From the NCBI GenBank assembly GCA_015680685.1, contig MNCI01004329.1, positions 56,469 through 120,468 on the forward strand: DNA of 64,000 nucleotides. The letters are read 5' to 3'. A program made the position numbers and the translations under genes. Under the pieces are notes generated by a model. The model was not told where the DNA came from. It ran no database searches and saw nothing but the letters and a program-made list of their open reading frames with translations. Source of the stretch: Gnetum montanum. Lineage: Eukaryota; Streptophyta; Gnetopsida; Gnetales; Gnetaceae. Shown here piece by piece: positions 10,910 to 24,059 of the stretch. The number at the start of each line of letters is the position of its first letter. Position 1 is the first letter of the stretch.

Positions 10910-13824
10910 TGGCAATTGTTTGGGACTAGATGACCAACGACCTTCCCCGAATAGGGTTTAGGTGCTTGCTAGTCTTTGGCAACACCAAGGCCCATATACC
11001 TCCAAATAAGCTTAGTAGTTATTAAATGAACTAGTTGGGAGTATGTGTTTGTTGTTGTGAATGTTGGAATGATTGGGTTGTGTATAAAACTATAATTGGC
11101 TTTTACAAAAGATATTTAGCTAACTTTGTCAAATACTATGAGTTGTTCAAGGTTCCTATTTTTTCCAATCACTTAGTCTATATGGTCCTTATAATACATA
11201 CTTGTAACAAATAAAATTTTGCAAAAACATTTGAGCACAATTCTACCAATCTACTCCTAATGTCCCCGAGAGAGAAAGTTCCATAAGAAAACTAGAAATA
11301 GAGTGAGATTTAATGGACTTAGAAAGAGAAAGAAAGAAAGCAGATTTGTGTGAAATCTCAAATATTTAAGCAAGGTAAATTGACATGAGTAAAAATTTAA
11401 CAATAAAGCTATTCCTAATTCAATAACTACAAATTGTTCAAACTTTCAGAGCTCAACAAATAATTTCATAAAGACAATCTTATGATACTACCAAAAACCG
11501 TTGCGTAAATGACAAATTTCAAGTCTCTATTTTGGCTAGTTAATAAATGTCAAAGATTACAAGCAATAGAGCTTTCAAATTATTTTTTGACAATTTCTTT
11601 ATTGAAATACCAAGGTAATAAACTTTAAAAATAAAGAAGCTATTTTAGTCCCATCAAAATAACAAAATATTTTTCAAGATTTTGTATGCTCAAAACATGG
11701 CAATTTCATTAAGACATTACCATTAAATTACTCTTGAGGCTTTCAAAAACATGAGTTCTTCTATAGAAAATCTTAATAGGAGTCTAATATTGCACAAAAG
11801 CAGAGCTATAAAAGCAACCTAGGAAAAATCCCAAAATTAACTACCAAGCATGATACTATCTAAACCATTAGCTAAGTGATAAAACAAAATGGAAAGAAAA
11901 GAACTCATAGGATTAAAACAAAGCAACCGAATTGATGTCTTTAGCAAGACATCTACAAATAATCTTCAGTTGTATTTTTCCAAATCTTGCCCCACAAAAT
12001 CTTCTCTCAAAAATCTACCTTGGAAGGTCCTTTTATAGTAACCTTAAGATAGTTACAATAATTATTAGAAGTTATGGGACTTACAAATATCTTAGGCATA
12101 TAAATTTATAACCAACTTAGGAGTTATAGCTTTCATGGGGGATTATGAGAAATTTAAGTTATGACTGCCAAGTGTTTCCTTGGTAATAAATACCATAAAA
12201 GTTATCATAGGAAGTTACAAAAATTGGAGAAATACATGGCACAATTAGCAAGTGTCCTTTTAAATAAAAATATTTAGGAATTTTAGTTAGGTTTTTTTCA
12301 ACTTATTCATGTGAAAATTTACTTTGAACAAGTAAAGTTCTATAGATCTACCCATTTAAATTGCAACTTTGACACTTGTGCATGTATTACTTTTCCAAAA
12401 TTATGCTACCACTTATAGCCACCATAGTATATGTAATGTTTTTATTAATACTTTACCATAGCCTTGAGCTTAAAATAGGAATTGCAATTTTTTTTGGGTG
12501 TAGTTTGGGCACAAGGATTTGCTGCTATTGTGTTGCCGCCATGTTCCCATTGTTGCGCTGCCCTCACCACCATGCTTCTTGTTGCCTTACTGTTGCATTG
12601 CCCATTGGCAAGAGTGGTGTCATAGTGATGAGCAGGCACATGTCAGATTTGTGGCTTCATCCAGAATCCCTTGCACATTGTTCTGTGTTCTGGAAATTGT
12701 GGATTTTTATGGAAATGTTTTGAACTCCACCTATTGGCTTGTTGCTACCTTGTAAATGTCAACACTTCTAGCTCTATCATTGTTGGAGGAAACCACATCT
12801 CTTGCCATCATGGTCATTGCGTTAGCACTCTGTCCATCATTATTGTTGGCATCAAATTTTGAATTACTCATTTTACTTATTTTGGATTTCTTTGAGGGTT
12901 TGTAATTGGTCCTCTTTGGCTGAACTAGACTACCATTGAATGTTCAATCACCATTTTGTGTTTTTTTGGTTTATCTTGGCCATACTACTGATACTACCAT
13001 GTGTTAAGGCTATCTCCTTTTTCTCTAAAAATCACAGTTGTCCTCATTAAATTTCCACATGTAGGTAAGTGTGAAATTTGTTGGTTTTGATGGTTGTAAA
13101 GGGCAAAGGAATCATGATGTAGTGTTACTGGTAAAATGCCATTGTTATTTTTCTTCTTCGATAGATGTTGTTTCTAAAATTCACTTAATAATGCAATGTT
13201 TAAGATGATGAATTGTATCACTTGTTTCTACCCTTGTTGGAGTACTGATTTTGATTAATAACATTAACTCCCACTTTATTGCTATTGCAGTAACTTTGGA
13301 TATTATTTCATAATTCAATTGTAGACCTTCATTATTTCCTTTCATGATTTCAACTATTTTCTTTCATTTTTTAGAGCATCCAACAGTTAGTCATAGAGAA
13401 TTTCCCTTGATAATGTTGTAGTATTTTTCTCAACTGCAAACTTGTCAAATTGCTATTAACTTAACCATGAGTTTTATTAAAATGCTTATTCTAGGTTAAC
13501 TATTTTCACTCGAATCATTAAATGTAAGGACTTGTAATAGGCTTATGTTAACTTTAATTTTTAGCGAAAGAAATTTTGATTGCCTGTACATCCACCTTAA
13601 ACTCTAAAATCTAGAGACACTAAGGACTAAGAAATAATTCATCTCCTACTCCTAGTTACAATCCATATGAGTATAACAACCAAAAAAAGAAGCACTAAAT
13701 AGATTATGTTCCCAAAACTTAGATAGGAAATGTTACTTATGGTCTCCAAATGCATCTCTTTTTATTTTTATATATTTATTGATTCCATACTCCTGCTCCA
13801 TAAAATGGATAAAATGTGCTAACA
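10910..13824 (-). repeat. Element B 5' LTR
   Basis: This is the partner of 993-3917. On the minus strand it starts TGTTAGCAC at 13824 and ends AATTGCCA at 10910, so it has proper TG and CA ends. A likely TATA box lies at 12029-12038. Small plus-strand frames in 12376-12862 repeat those at 2462-2798 and are LTR sequence, not genes. Confidence 0.85.
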
Positions 13825-13829
13825 CCTAG

Positions 13830-14249
13830 AACGATAGATTTCTTGGTAGTAGATGAGACACTAGGATTCAATCTTATCTTAGAAAGACCTTGGTTGGCCA
13901 ATTGCGGGCTATGTCATCACCCATTCACTAAGAGATTCAACTACCTTACGAGGGAGCTAAAATAGTTATTCAAGGTGAAAGCATGGTTCCCTTAGCTGTT
14001 AACAAAATTGACATAGAGAAAGGATCTAAAGTAGAATTTTAGGAAGAAACCTCTACCATTGACCATAAAGCCAAAGATGTGGATGGAGCTAAAGGGGCCA
14101 AAACGAAAAATGAGGAGCCCATCAATGCATCATGGGGAGAGCTCCCCTTCAACATTGTTAGTGAAGAAGATGGAGAGTATAGACTAGTGCAAAATAGGCA
14201 ATATGCATTTCCCAATCTCTTGAAGATTAAGAGGTACTTACACAAGTGA
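13830..14249 (+). pseudogene. gag-pol: AD protease, 3' part, to the gag-protease stop codon
   Basis: The frame resumes as IDFLVVDETLGFNLILERPW and continues to KIVIQGESMVPLAVNKIDIE. It lines up with E (FNLILGRSWLAQ, EVVIHGDEVAAQAINNIDME). It goes on to WGELPFNIVSEEDGE and ends KRYLHK followed by TGA at 14247-14249. E has the matching block WVELPFQVGDDE and a similar basic end, so this tail belongs to the gag-protease protein and is not an integrase end. One stop near 13952 and one near 14040 interrupt it. Confidence 0.75.
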
Positions 14250-14928
14250 TATATCCCCTTGATCCTTCGCACACCTTATGTGCTTACAACATTGTAACTA
14301 TATGTACTCATAGCCCAATAGCCTAGTTTATGCTTTACTTTAGTATTTGTGGCCTTGTTTTCTTTTACGTTGAATTCTTTATTCACCTATAACTTAAATG
14401 TTACATTTACTTTACATTGTTTTACTTTTGAAGCCTTTTTCTTTTTATTTGAAAAAGCCAAAAACGCTGTGAAGATTGTAAGACTAAGAAAAAACTATAA
14501 AAATTCATAAAAGATAAAATATAAAAAAGAAATATGTTCCCTTTTATGTATTATAATGGTATGCTAAGACATTAAACTAGCATCATGGCCCACCATGGCC
14601 TTAAACTAGTAAATAACCTTATAACTTGTTTTCACTTTAGTTTACAACCTCATTACATGGCCATTTTAACTTTCCATCGCATGAAAACCAAGTCTAGACA
14701 ACGTAGCCAAAACATAGGTTGCAATGTAGAATGATAACATAAAAAAAACCATAACACTATAATGTCATGATCAAATTTAAAATTAAAATTAAAATTTAAA
14801 ATGTCCAGAATATCATAACCATAGCCAAGTAAACCATTCAAAAAATAAGTTGTTTAGGCTAACACTACCCATACATCACCATTAACATCAAATATAAACA
14901 ACTGAACATTGTAAAGCCATTGAGGAAA
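14250..14928. other. AD spacer between protease and antisense gene
   Basis: This has no coding signal on the plus strand. At 14578-14615 it holds a single copy of the motif CCATGGCCTTAAACTAG, which is repeated in tandem at 59260-59400 and, inverted, at 44340-44545 and 47520-47790. The rest is AT-rich and shows nothing else I can name. Confidence 0.5.
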
Positions 14929-17900
14929 CTAAGGAGCATCTGGTCTTAGAGGTGTGGCATCATCTCCACTCTTGCCTCTAGGGTCGCAAATGTCTTTTTG
15001 TGCTTGTAACATGCCAACATGAAATTGATTAGTCACCAACACACATTTGGACAAAATAAACAACTTAAACAAAATCAAAACTAAAAGCAAGAAAACCTAA
15101 GGTGGTTTTGAAGAAGCATGCTCTTCAAGGGAGTTCTTAAGACCAACCTCTAGATGACGGAGGAGTTGGTCTTTAGACATGTGGGCCTGGTCTACATTTC
15201 CAAGATCAATACCCGTTAGGATATTAGTCTTGTCAACGTCGTTTCATGTAGGGGGCTCATGTGAGAATGTGGTGGTGGATGTTTCCCCTAAAGTAGTAGT
15301 GACTTGACAAGTAGGGGAGTCATCCATAACCACATTCTTTATGAACATCTCATAGACCTCCTTTGCATTCATGCCCATCATGAACAATTTGAGCTTTTGT
15401 CACTCCATGGATTTGTCCTTTAGCCAGTTAGAGTAGGCATCCCATTTAGACTTATAGATCCATTTGTAGTCTTTTTGTGTATGACCTCACTAAAGGACCA
15501 ATCCGCAATAGTCTTTTCACTCATCAGCCTTGCGATTGATGAGATCTATTTGGAGCTTTTGCTCTACTACCTATTTGGCAAGGATAACCTTACCTTGAAT
15601 TGCACTCTAATAATGAGTCCAAGTTATCTCCTTGGTGTGCAAGGAATATCTATTGTTCACTTGGGCTTTTATGAAGTCCTTACAGTCCTTGAGGTTTGTT
15701 ACCTCTACTTTTAGCTTCTAATTCTCCTCCCTTAATGCTACAACTTGTTCCTAAAGGAACTCCCATAAAGACTTAGCACATGAAAGTGCACATCTAGTGG
15801 CATCCTCATATAGCCTACATGAGACATTCTCTAAATCAATAGCCAAGGTAGGTAATACATCCACATTCACTAGCTTGTTAGGATCCCATCTTAGTTTAGG
15901 CACTATAACCAACAAATAAAACTACTTAGCAATAGAAATTGTATAACCATGGAAATTGAAAACAAATGAAATAAAAATACAAAAAACCATGAAAAAATAA
16001 ACTAAATAATAATAAAGGAAAAATGAATTAAAAAAAATCCTTACCAATCTTAGGAGCTATCTACTGCAACTAGCTGATCATATCTTTAGCTACACCACAC
16101 ATGAATTCAAGTTGATTGGGGGTTTCAATCCATGATTACATGCAGAGGGTGGAGCTTGAAGCTTTTGCTTGTAGTTCTTGGGCTACAACAACTGTAGTAA
16201 GCAATTAACAACCATGGCTGAAAATAGACATGGACCAACAAAAAATAATAGGTACAATAATTAAAATTGAAAATCATACATACCTAATAGGTCCTCTGGT
16301 ATGGTGATAGGAGGTTCACTCATTTGAGGATCCTCTAACATAGCATCAAAGTGTCCCATAGGAGGAAGAGGAGGTAGGCCTCATCTTGCACCTCATCATC
16401 ATCATAATGTCTTAATATCTCCTCTTCTTAACATTGTAATTCCTCATGTTCCTGATACCTGTGCTTCACCTCAATAGTTGTTGCCATAGCCCTAGCTTCC
16501 CATTTCTACTGCTTATCTACAAGAACATTAATTTTAAGAACATAGAACTATTTAGCATGTTTTGCCCAAAAGGAAATGTGTAACTAACTTAAACTTTAAA
16601 ATAGATTAAGGGAACAATAAAATAAAGATACTACATACCTCTAACTTCATGATGTACATCTCTAAGTTTCATGGTCAACTTTTGCTTCTTCATAGGCTTT
16701 GCAGTCACTAGTGCTAGTTCATTAGCCAAAGGCCTCTTAAGCTTTTGAGACTTTGAGACTTTTTGCGTAGCTTTTGAGACTTTTTGGTGCTATCGGGTGT
16801 TGTGAGAGTTTCAACCCCCATGTTGTTAGGGGATACACAACACCTACTAGTTATATCCTTGGTAATGATGGACAATGACTCACCTACATCTTCTAGTGGG
16901 TCCTAGGCCTATGTGGTAGAGCAAGGAGCTTGACCCAAGGTTTGGTAAGTTAGGATTGGTCTTGGGTGATCCATCGTCCACCCCGTCTAACCACTAGGAA
17001 CTTCGTAAACCTCCGCAGGTAAGCTATGAAGGGTGCAAAGTGCACGTGGCACTTCATGTGGAGGTTGATGTGAAGCTTTTGAAGCTCACTTTGAAGCCTA
17101 AAATCTATGTGGGTAGCCTAATTAAATCAAGTATCTTCAGTAAGTACCTACCTCATGGCCCATGCTTTCTCCATGCCTAAGGACTTTCCTTATGATAATA
17201 ATTTAGGAAATTCTCGAGATTGGAAAAAGGGATACATTTCTATAACCAAATGTTACTTGATCTATTTTAGAGGGTATCCCTTATTACCATGAGTTCCTAG
17301 CCACTCTTCTACTTCCTCTTGGTGATCTACCTCCTTACCTGCTTTAGTAATAATGGGTATGCCATCATTTGGAACACTGAAGAGGTGCTGAAAGTCAATG
17401 CACTAACCTCTAGAAAAACATTCATACCATGAACCTAGGTGATGAACTTTCTAACTCCTTGTTTAAAGGAGCCAATAATGTTTAACATCTCTATAGTGGA
17501 AATGATCAGGATTGGGGCCATGAAGAGGTCAAACAAACCCGCATGAATAACCCTTACACGTATAGAATTAGGAGCATGGTCTAACAACTAGTCCTATGAG
17601 GATTTCACCTCATCAAACTTGAGGATTAAGATCCCCTTAGCATGCCCTAAAGTAACAACTATAACTTTAGCTAAGGGAGTAGCCTTTGCAACATAACAAA
17701 GGATAGATTGTTAGTTGTAGTGTAGGTACACTAATAAAGAAAATTACAACAAAAATATAACTAAGTTAAAACAAAAATCACAAATACCTACTTCAATAAT
17801 CAAAACCAAAATAACTATAAAAAATAATGCATGTGAAAAACCTAAAATTAACAAAAAAAACACCAATACTCACTTTGCCTATTAAATGTGGGTATCTTAG

Positions 17901-19942
17901 GAGCCCTAGGAGGTGAGTTGACATCTTAGTTATTGAGAGATGGATTAGTCCAACTATCCACTATCCCATTCTTTTGGAACCTTGTATAAGCCTTAGAGTG
18001 ATGCTTGATGCTATCTTTGAGGTCACCCACTATCTATTCCAAGACTACAAGCCTCACATTCTAGCTTTTGGTGAACATCTCTAAAGTTGTGTGGGCTAAT
18101 AGCAACAAGTTGTCACATCTAATGAAACCCTGCTCATCCATCCTAAACTTGTAGGTAAGTGAAACAATGAAAATTGTTATAACCTAAGTCTACAACCATA
18201 AAATAATAAAATAACCATAAATTGAAGACAATGTTACTTGCCCCTCTACATGATAAATGGTGCTTGGAGGGTTTTAGAATAATGTGTGTGCATGAAGACT
18301 AATAATTGAAGTGTTGTCCATATTATATTGGCCAAACTCAAGCATCTCCCAAATTGTTGATAATTTGTGAGAGCCCACAATGGTAGCACCATTGTTTTTG
18401 CTCTCTCCATATGAGTGTCAGGTTCATCCATAAAAAACTTGACAATGAGACTAGAGGATCCTTGTAGGATGGTCTCTAGAATCACCGCTATCGCTTCAAT
18501 TGTTAAGTGTGACCAAACCATCACACTAAATTTGCACAAGAGGTATAGGAGGCAGTCTTTGGTCCCTAGCATAAAATCCCATGATGGTCCCACTCCATAT
18601 TGGGAGCTTGGGAGTTAGGGCTAGGAAGGTGGATGCAACATAAATCCCACCATCTCTATAACAATGAGGATGGACTTCAAGAAAACCCTGTAACATTCAA
18701 CATACAACCATCATGGCCATGTATACCAGAGCTAAAAAATAAAAGTACATCAAAAACATTAAAAAATATAATGACCCAACCATATAGCATAAAATAATAA
18801 TACTTATTAAAAAATTAAAAACATGATCTAAGTTTACAGCCAAAACTTTACACTTAGCACCAAAATGGCCATAGGAAAACACTTAGGAAAAATATAAAAA
18901 ATTTTATATTTTCATCTGAATAACTTTGAACACCTTTCCAACATATTAAAGTATCCCCAAGATCATGGGACATTGATAGAAAATATTTTTTACAACCTCA
19001 ACATTGTCGATCTTCATAGGGGTAAATGCGTTGTAACCATGATTTCATGTGAGTAAACGGAAACAACCATAACTAATTAATCACTCAACAGAATTCAATG
19101 ATTCTATGGCTGTTGGAATCATAAAAAAATAAAATACAACCCCATAGTAAGAAACCATAAAAATTATTAACTATATTTTTTGAAAAATTACACAAGTGAC
19201 TTGACCGTGGCCATCATGCCAAAACCCATTTTTTCATAAGCAGACAGGAATGGTCATAACGACCAAACTGTTTGTCTAAATTTAATGATTCAAGATTCAT
19301 TGGAATCCTTGAATTGTAAAATAAAAACTCATAATAATAAAACTTAAAATTTCTTAATATTTCACTATACAAAAAATACACAACTTAGGTAGAAAATGGC
19401 ATTAAAATAGAAAACCCACTTGATGCAGCTTGATGGAAATAGTCATAGAAAATTATCTGTTAAGTGAAATTGAGTGGTTCAAAAGTCTTTTTTACCAAAA
19501 GATAGTAGAAAATAAAATTCTAGCCTTAGAAAAGCTAAAAATCTAATTTTTTTCTTAGAGAAAAATCTAAATTTGGCATTGCTTTTTGGGGTGGAAAAAA
19601 TAGAAAACCCATGAAATTTGTGGGAAAAGCATTTAAATTTTAATGAGGACAAAACCCAAAGCCCAAGTAATGTCAAAAATGAATAAACATGGCTTAGATC
19701 TATGGTGGCATTTTTATAGAATTCAAAAATAACAAATATTCAAACATGGATATAAAAAATATAATAGAAACAAAAAAATGGAAACCAAAATGGAATAGAA
19801 AATTGGCAAGAATGGTGTACCTAGGAAAAGCTATGATGAAACCTTTCCCGATCCTTAGGCATGGAAGATGTGCTAAGGTTTTAGCATTGGCTTCCACCTT
19901 CTCCAATGTAAGATTCTTGATAGGGGATGTGTTCTTCACCAT
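14929..19942 (-). pseudogene. AD copy of the antisense multi-exon gene
   Basis: This reads against AD. It matches the E gene at 48119-52470 in order. Exon 1 starts at 19942 (PIKNLTLEKVEANAKTL; E has RINLALAKVEEVKQTL), with a likely donor AG|GTAC after 40 codons. A block near 18370-18250 matches E (IWEM; NPPSTIYHVEG against NPHGTIYCAGG). An intron at 17873-17684 has donor GTGAGT at the same place as in E. Then come GLFDLFMAPILII near 17520 (E: GLMDLFMALNLSI), LRWDPNK to SLWEF near 15900-15750 (E: LKWDLTR to SLWEY), and a C-terminal LGETSTTTFSHEPP (E: TGETATVSLSLGPP). The end is a TAG at 14931-14929. Stops and frameshifts show decay. Function is unknown. Plus-strand frames here, such as 15475-15714, are its shadows. 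Confidence 0.65.
17684..17873 (-). other. Conserved intron of the AD antisense gene
   Basis: On the minus strand the exon ends TAGGCAAA and the intron begins GTGAGTATT. In E the exon ends TAGGCCAAACA and the intron begins GTGAGTGTT (49609). The acceptor here reads TTGCAAAG, a mutated form of TTGCAG in E. The coding blocks on either side match between the copies. Confidence 0.6.
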
Positions 19943-20329
19943 GGTGCTAGAAAGTAGGAAGTTCTTTGCCTTACAAGTGGCTATGTTGGCATTGAGAGGT
20001 AGAAGTGATTGTTACTATGCTAAGGTTGGTACTTAGGAACATAAATAGCAATGAATATGTTAGAGTGTGGTGGTAATGGAAGCAATAGAGCTCTAACCAA
20101 TGTACAATGGTGGAAAGTGTAGAGAAAGAATTATTTTTGGCCAAGTTTTATAATTTAAATCAATGTTATACCTAGCATCCAAGTAGAAACCTTTGTTTCC
20201 TTTTTGAATAGCACTGAACTTGATTTTACAAAATGGAAAGTAAGACTATGCTAGGGTTGTTATAAGCCTTTTTTGAAAATTTTTTATTTTTGGCCAGGTT
20301 CCACACTAGACTTTACCAAGAATGGCATA
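19943..20329. other. AD spacer upstream of the antisense gene
   Basis: This is sequence 5' of the antisense start codon and before the palindromic array. If the antisense gene has its own promoter it should lie here or in the array. I see no convincing TATA box, and no other feature. Confidence 0.35.
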
Positions 20330-23168
20330 AAAAGCCATGACTACACTAGGAGTAGTGGTATTCTATATGGACTACGCTAAGGTTGATACTTCAAGAAGCC
20401 ATGGTCAACTTCCAATTCCATTTCACATCCATCCTATCTCTCTAGAACCTAGATTGGGTGCTCTACAATCTAGAATATGGTCAAGAATGAGGTCTTGTGA
20501 CTATGTTGATAGAGGACCAAGGACTACACTAGGCTAGCATAGTCCAAGATGCTACCAGTGTAGTCCATGATGGAATGGACATCTAGAAGCCCATCCAACC
20601 TTTAGAAGCCTTCAAACTAACCATCAAATTTTACCAAATCCTATTTAGAACCCTTGAAAACACTAAAAATTGATCAAAAGCACTTCAACTATGACAAAAA
20701 TCAAGCTTCTTCATTAACTATGTTGAGAAAAATGTAGAACTATGCTGGGCCAATGTAGTCCTAGCCACTTCCTAGTGTAGTCCAACATTAGATATTGCAT
20801 CTTGTAACTTCAAGTAACTCACCCAGTCCATTCAACCTCTAATTAACCTTGAATTGACACATTGTTTCCCCAGACCCTTGTTTGAGCCTCTGGCAAGCTT
20901 GAGACATGGTCGATTGTGGTAGATGACATCACTTTTTTCTCTTCCCCTTGACTACACTAGGAAGGACTAGGTACTATGTTGGGATAGTGTAGTCCTAGGT
21001 TCTAGAGGCAGTAGACACCATACTAATCCTTACACATCTCCTAAACTATATTTTAGAGCCTCCCTACCTTATTAGAACCCCTAGTAATCCCAAACTAACA
21101 ATCGATAGGTGAAAAACATCAAGAAAAGCAACAAAATTATGTTTCCATATGGGACTACAATGGAAACTAGGAGGACTACATTGGGCCAACATAGCCCTAG
21201 TGATTGCCTAGTGTAGTCCACTCAAAAAACCAAAAAACCCATCATCTATGAATTACAACTGAACTTTTGACAACACTCAAGCATCAACCTTGGTCAACTC
21301 TCATCACTTCATTAAATTTTGGCATCTAGACATGGACTATGCTAAATGGGAGGATGGGACTATGCTAGGCTAGCATAGTCCTTGCCTAGAGCCTAGCATA
21401 GTCCCATTGAGGTTGGCAAGAAACATCAAAAACCATGAAAATTAACTCCTATAAGCCCCAGAACCCTATATTAGGCCTTCTTGACCATGAAACCTACCCT
21501 TTGATCATATTTTGACAATTTTGATCATTACTATGTTGAGATGGAAAGGGGACTACATTGGGCTAGTGTAGTCCCTACCCAAGGCTCAGTGTAGTCTCAT
21601 TGAAGTTGTCCAAATACACAAAAAACCATGAAATTTGATGCTTAAAAAAATCATAACACTTAGTCTAAGCTAGTTTCACTCTAAGAAAACTTGCATTTTT
21701 ACTAATTCTAGTCATCCTACAATGACTACATTGAATGAAGACTAGGACTATGGTGGGCCAATGTAGTCCCCTCCAAAGCCTAGCATACTCATTTAAAAAT
21801 TAATGGAAAATTTCTAGGAAAGAGCTAAAACTACCTCTAGTCAATCTTAAAGCCTTGCCCCAACCAATTCAGTGTTGAATCATACCATTTTTCATCTTTT
21901 CTAGGCACCCCAAACTAAACTATGTTGGATGAAGACTAGGACTATGTTGGGGTAGGGTAGTCCCTTAAAATTGTGTAAGAACCATTCCAAGTGACCTAGG
22001 ACTCATGTTGACAACCTCAAGAAGCCTGCCCAAGCCTATGTGACCTTTAAGCTTACATCGTTTTACAATTTGAAAATCCACCACCTAACTACGTTGAAGG
22101 AAGGAGAGGACTACAGTGGCCCAACGTAGTCCATGCCTAGACCCAGGGTAGTTCCTCTTAAGTTGATAGAATCCATTAGAGACCATGAAGATTGACCTCT
22201 AGAAAACCCTAGAACTTCATTTAGAGCTATCTATCAGTAGATCTTGTAGTTTTTCACCATTATGACCACTATAAACTTGGATTGTGCTAGGGGGAGATGA
22301 GGACTACACTGAGCCAATGTAGTCCTCTTCAAAGTCTATAAAAAATACCAAGAACTACCTAGATTAACACCTCAAAACCCTAGAATGCCATTTAAAGTTG
22401 CCTAATCATAGAACCTATAAATTTTTTAGTGTTTCTGACCTTCCATAATGAGACTACATTGAAGAAGATGAGGACAATGCTAGGCCAATGTATTCCCTCT
22501 CCAAGCCTAATGTAATCCTCCAAAAATTGATGGAACTTGTTAAAAATAGCTCAAACTACTATTGATAAAACCTTGTTCAAGCCTATGTAGCTTCAAAACC
22601 TCCATTTCTTACCATTTCTGGTTACTTCCACCATGACTACGTTGAGGCAGGGTGAGGACTATGTTGGGCTAGCATAGTCCCTCTACAAGCATAATGTAGT
22701 TTCTCAAAATTACATGAAAAACTTTCCAAAATTACCTAAGTTCACTGTCTAAAGACCTGAGAACCTTGTTAGTACTTTTTTTGACCATGTGAACCTCCAT
22801 GGATCATTACAAGCCTGAACTACACTCAGAAGGAATGGAATTACACTAGGCCAGCATAGTCCTAGTCTAGGCTTGGCATAGTCCACATTTCGGCTCCCAA
22901 AATAAGCCAAACATGACCTAGAAAACATCTCTATTGACTATAGAACCTTGCCAAAACACAAAAAGACTTCGAGACCTTTCATTGTAGTAAAAAATTCATC
23001 ATTTTTGGGTTCTTAATCCATGACTATGTTGAGGAGATATTAGGACTACACTCCTAGTGTAGTCCCTCTCAATCCCTATCGTAGTCCACATCAAACTGCC
23101 CAACATGAACCAAAAAGACACTAGATCTCCTCTTGGCTATACCTAGAGCATCATCAAAGGTTTTCTAG
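20330..23168. repeat. Palindromic satellite array, left part
   Basis: About 14 units of roughly 170-230 bases follow one another. Each has a core with mirrored arms, GGACTAC then a GGGC or AGGC centre then GTAGTCC, often followed by a second half-site CCTAGCATAGTCC and an AT-rich stretch with ACCATGAA and CCCTAGAAC. Good cores lie at 20521-20545, 21357-21381 and near 22652. No reading frame runs through it. It is interrupted at 23169 by element C and continues at 37006. It lies inside AD between the antisense gene and reverse transcriptase. Confidence 0.75.
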
Positions 23169-23173
23169 CCATG
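23169..23173. other. Target-site duplication of element C, left copy
   Basis: CCATG precedes the left LTR and CCATG follows the right LTR at 37001-37005. The match is perfect. The palindromic satellite is present on both sides. Confidence 0.9.
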
Positions 23174-24017
23174 TAATGAATAGTGTTTTATCTAGCTTTG
23201 ACATCAAGTATTTGATATTGGAGCCAGATGTGATGTCGAATATCCAATATTGCAGGGTATGTTCCAGCCTATAAATATAGTACTTGGACACGTGGTTTGG
23301 AGGGAGTTTTTATCATAGCATAACAAAGCTCTTGCAATTTCTTTTGTCCAGAGTTAGAATATTTTCCAAAGTTCCCACAATAAGAGTTATTGAGTGTATG
23401 GATCTTTGTTTGAGTACTATTCTACCTGAGCACTTCAGTGTCTATGGTAATAAAGATGAGCTTTCTGATCAAACCTTGTAGCAGCTTCGCTAGCTTAAAT
23501 ACTTTATTTATGCATTCAATGTTTTATGCAATTTCCTTTAATACTATCAAGTAATTAAGCTAACTAGATTAAATAGTGATTAATTAAGCACATAAGTACA
23601 ATTTCTTTAAGCATGCATATGACTCTTGGTAATCCTAGTAATGCTTAACATTTGGTAACCCAACAACATTATACATGTTTAGGATGTGCAAAGAAAGTGG
23701 GATTAGATACTTATGTTAGGATAGTTAGTTATTGATTAACAATTATATTAGTTGAATTGATTTATAAATTAAGTTTCAACTTGTTCTTAATCATAGATAA
23801 ATAAAATACAAAATAATAAAAATCATATGGCTTAATTACACTTAACCATACAATGAAGCTGCACAAGTGTAGTAGAGAAGACAACAATTGTCACAATTAG
23901 ATTTCATGTCCTGGAACCAGTGTACTTAGAAATTTAAGGTCTACAAAATTTGATTAAATCATGTGTGAATGCTTGTGATTCATATGGTTGGATGTAGGGG
24001 TATCTCAGCACTCATCA
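23174..24017 (+). repeat. Element C 5' LTR
   Basis: This starts TAATGAA (mutated from TGATGAG in the right LTR) and ends CTCATCA directly before the primer-binding site. It has TATAAATA at 23270-23277, decayed GATATC motifs at 23207-23258 and an AATAAAGA polyadenylation-type signal near 23448. It matches 36146-37000 throughout; for instance GTGGGATTAGATACTTATG occurs in both. Confidence 0.9.
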
Positions 24018-24018
24018 T

Positions 24019-24036
24019 TGGCACCGTTGCTAGGGA
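24019..24036 (+). other. Primer-binding site of element C (tRNA-Asp type)
   Basis: TGGCACCGTTGCTAGGGA lies one base after the LTR end. It differs in a few bases from TGGCGCCGTTGCCGGGGA, the site I associate with tRNA-Asp in Athila and other plant gypsy elements. It primes minus-strand DNA synthesis. Confidence 0.8.
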
Positions 24037-24059
24037 CCTTTTAGTTGTTACATGTGTTA

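Larger units (their letters stand above)
993..13824 (-). mobile_element. Element B: full-length Ty3/gypsy retrotransposon with 2.9 kb LTRs
   Basis: Two long direct repeats (993-3917 and 10910-13824) flank a minus-strand coding region ordered gag, protease, extra RNase H, reverse transcriptase, RNase H, integrase. A primer-binding site lies next to the 5' LTR (right copy) and a polypurine tract next to the 3' LTR (left copy). Many stops, frameshifts and LTR differences show an old, dead insertion. The extra archaeal-type RNase H places it in the broad Tat assemblage, but its reverse transcriptase (YLDD, VIYLDDITIFS) differs clearly from the AD/E type. It is inserted in the AD protease. Confidence 0.85.

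Noticed and set aside
14110-14249. Looks like an integrase C-terminal end (WGELPFNI to KRYLHK), suggesting a deleted AD element with protease joined to integrase
   Set aside because: Element E has the same segment directly after its protease, and the true AD integrase end is at 58808-59231.
15475-15714. Plus-strand ORF of 79 codons
   Set aside because: It is the complement of a conserved exon of the antisense gene on the minus strand.
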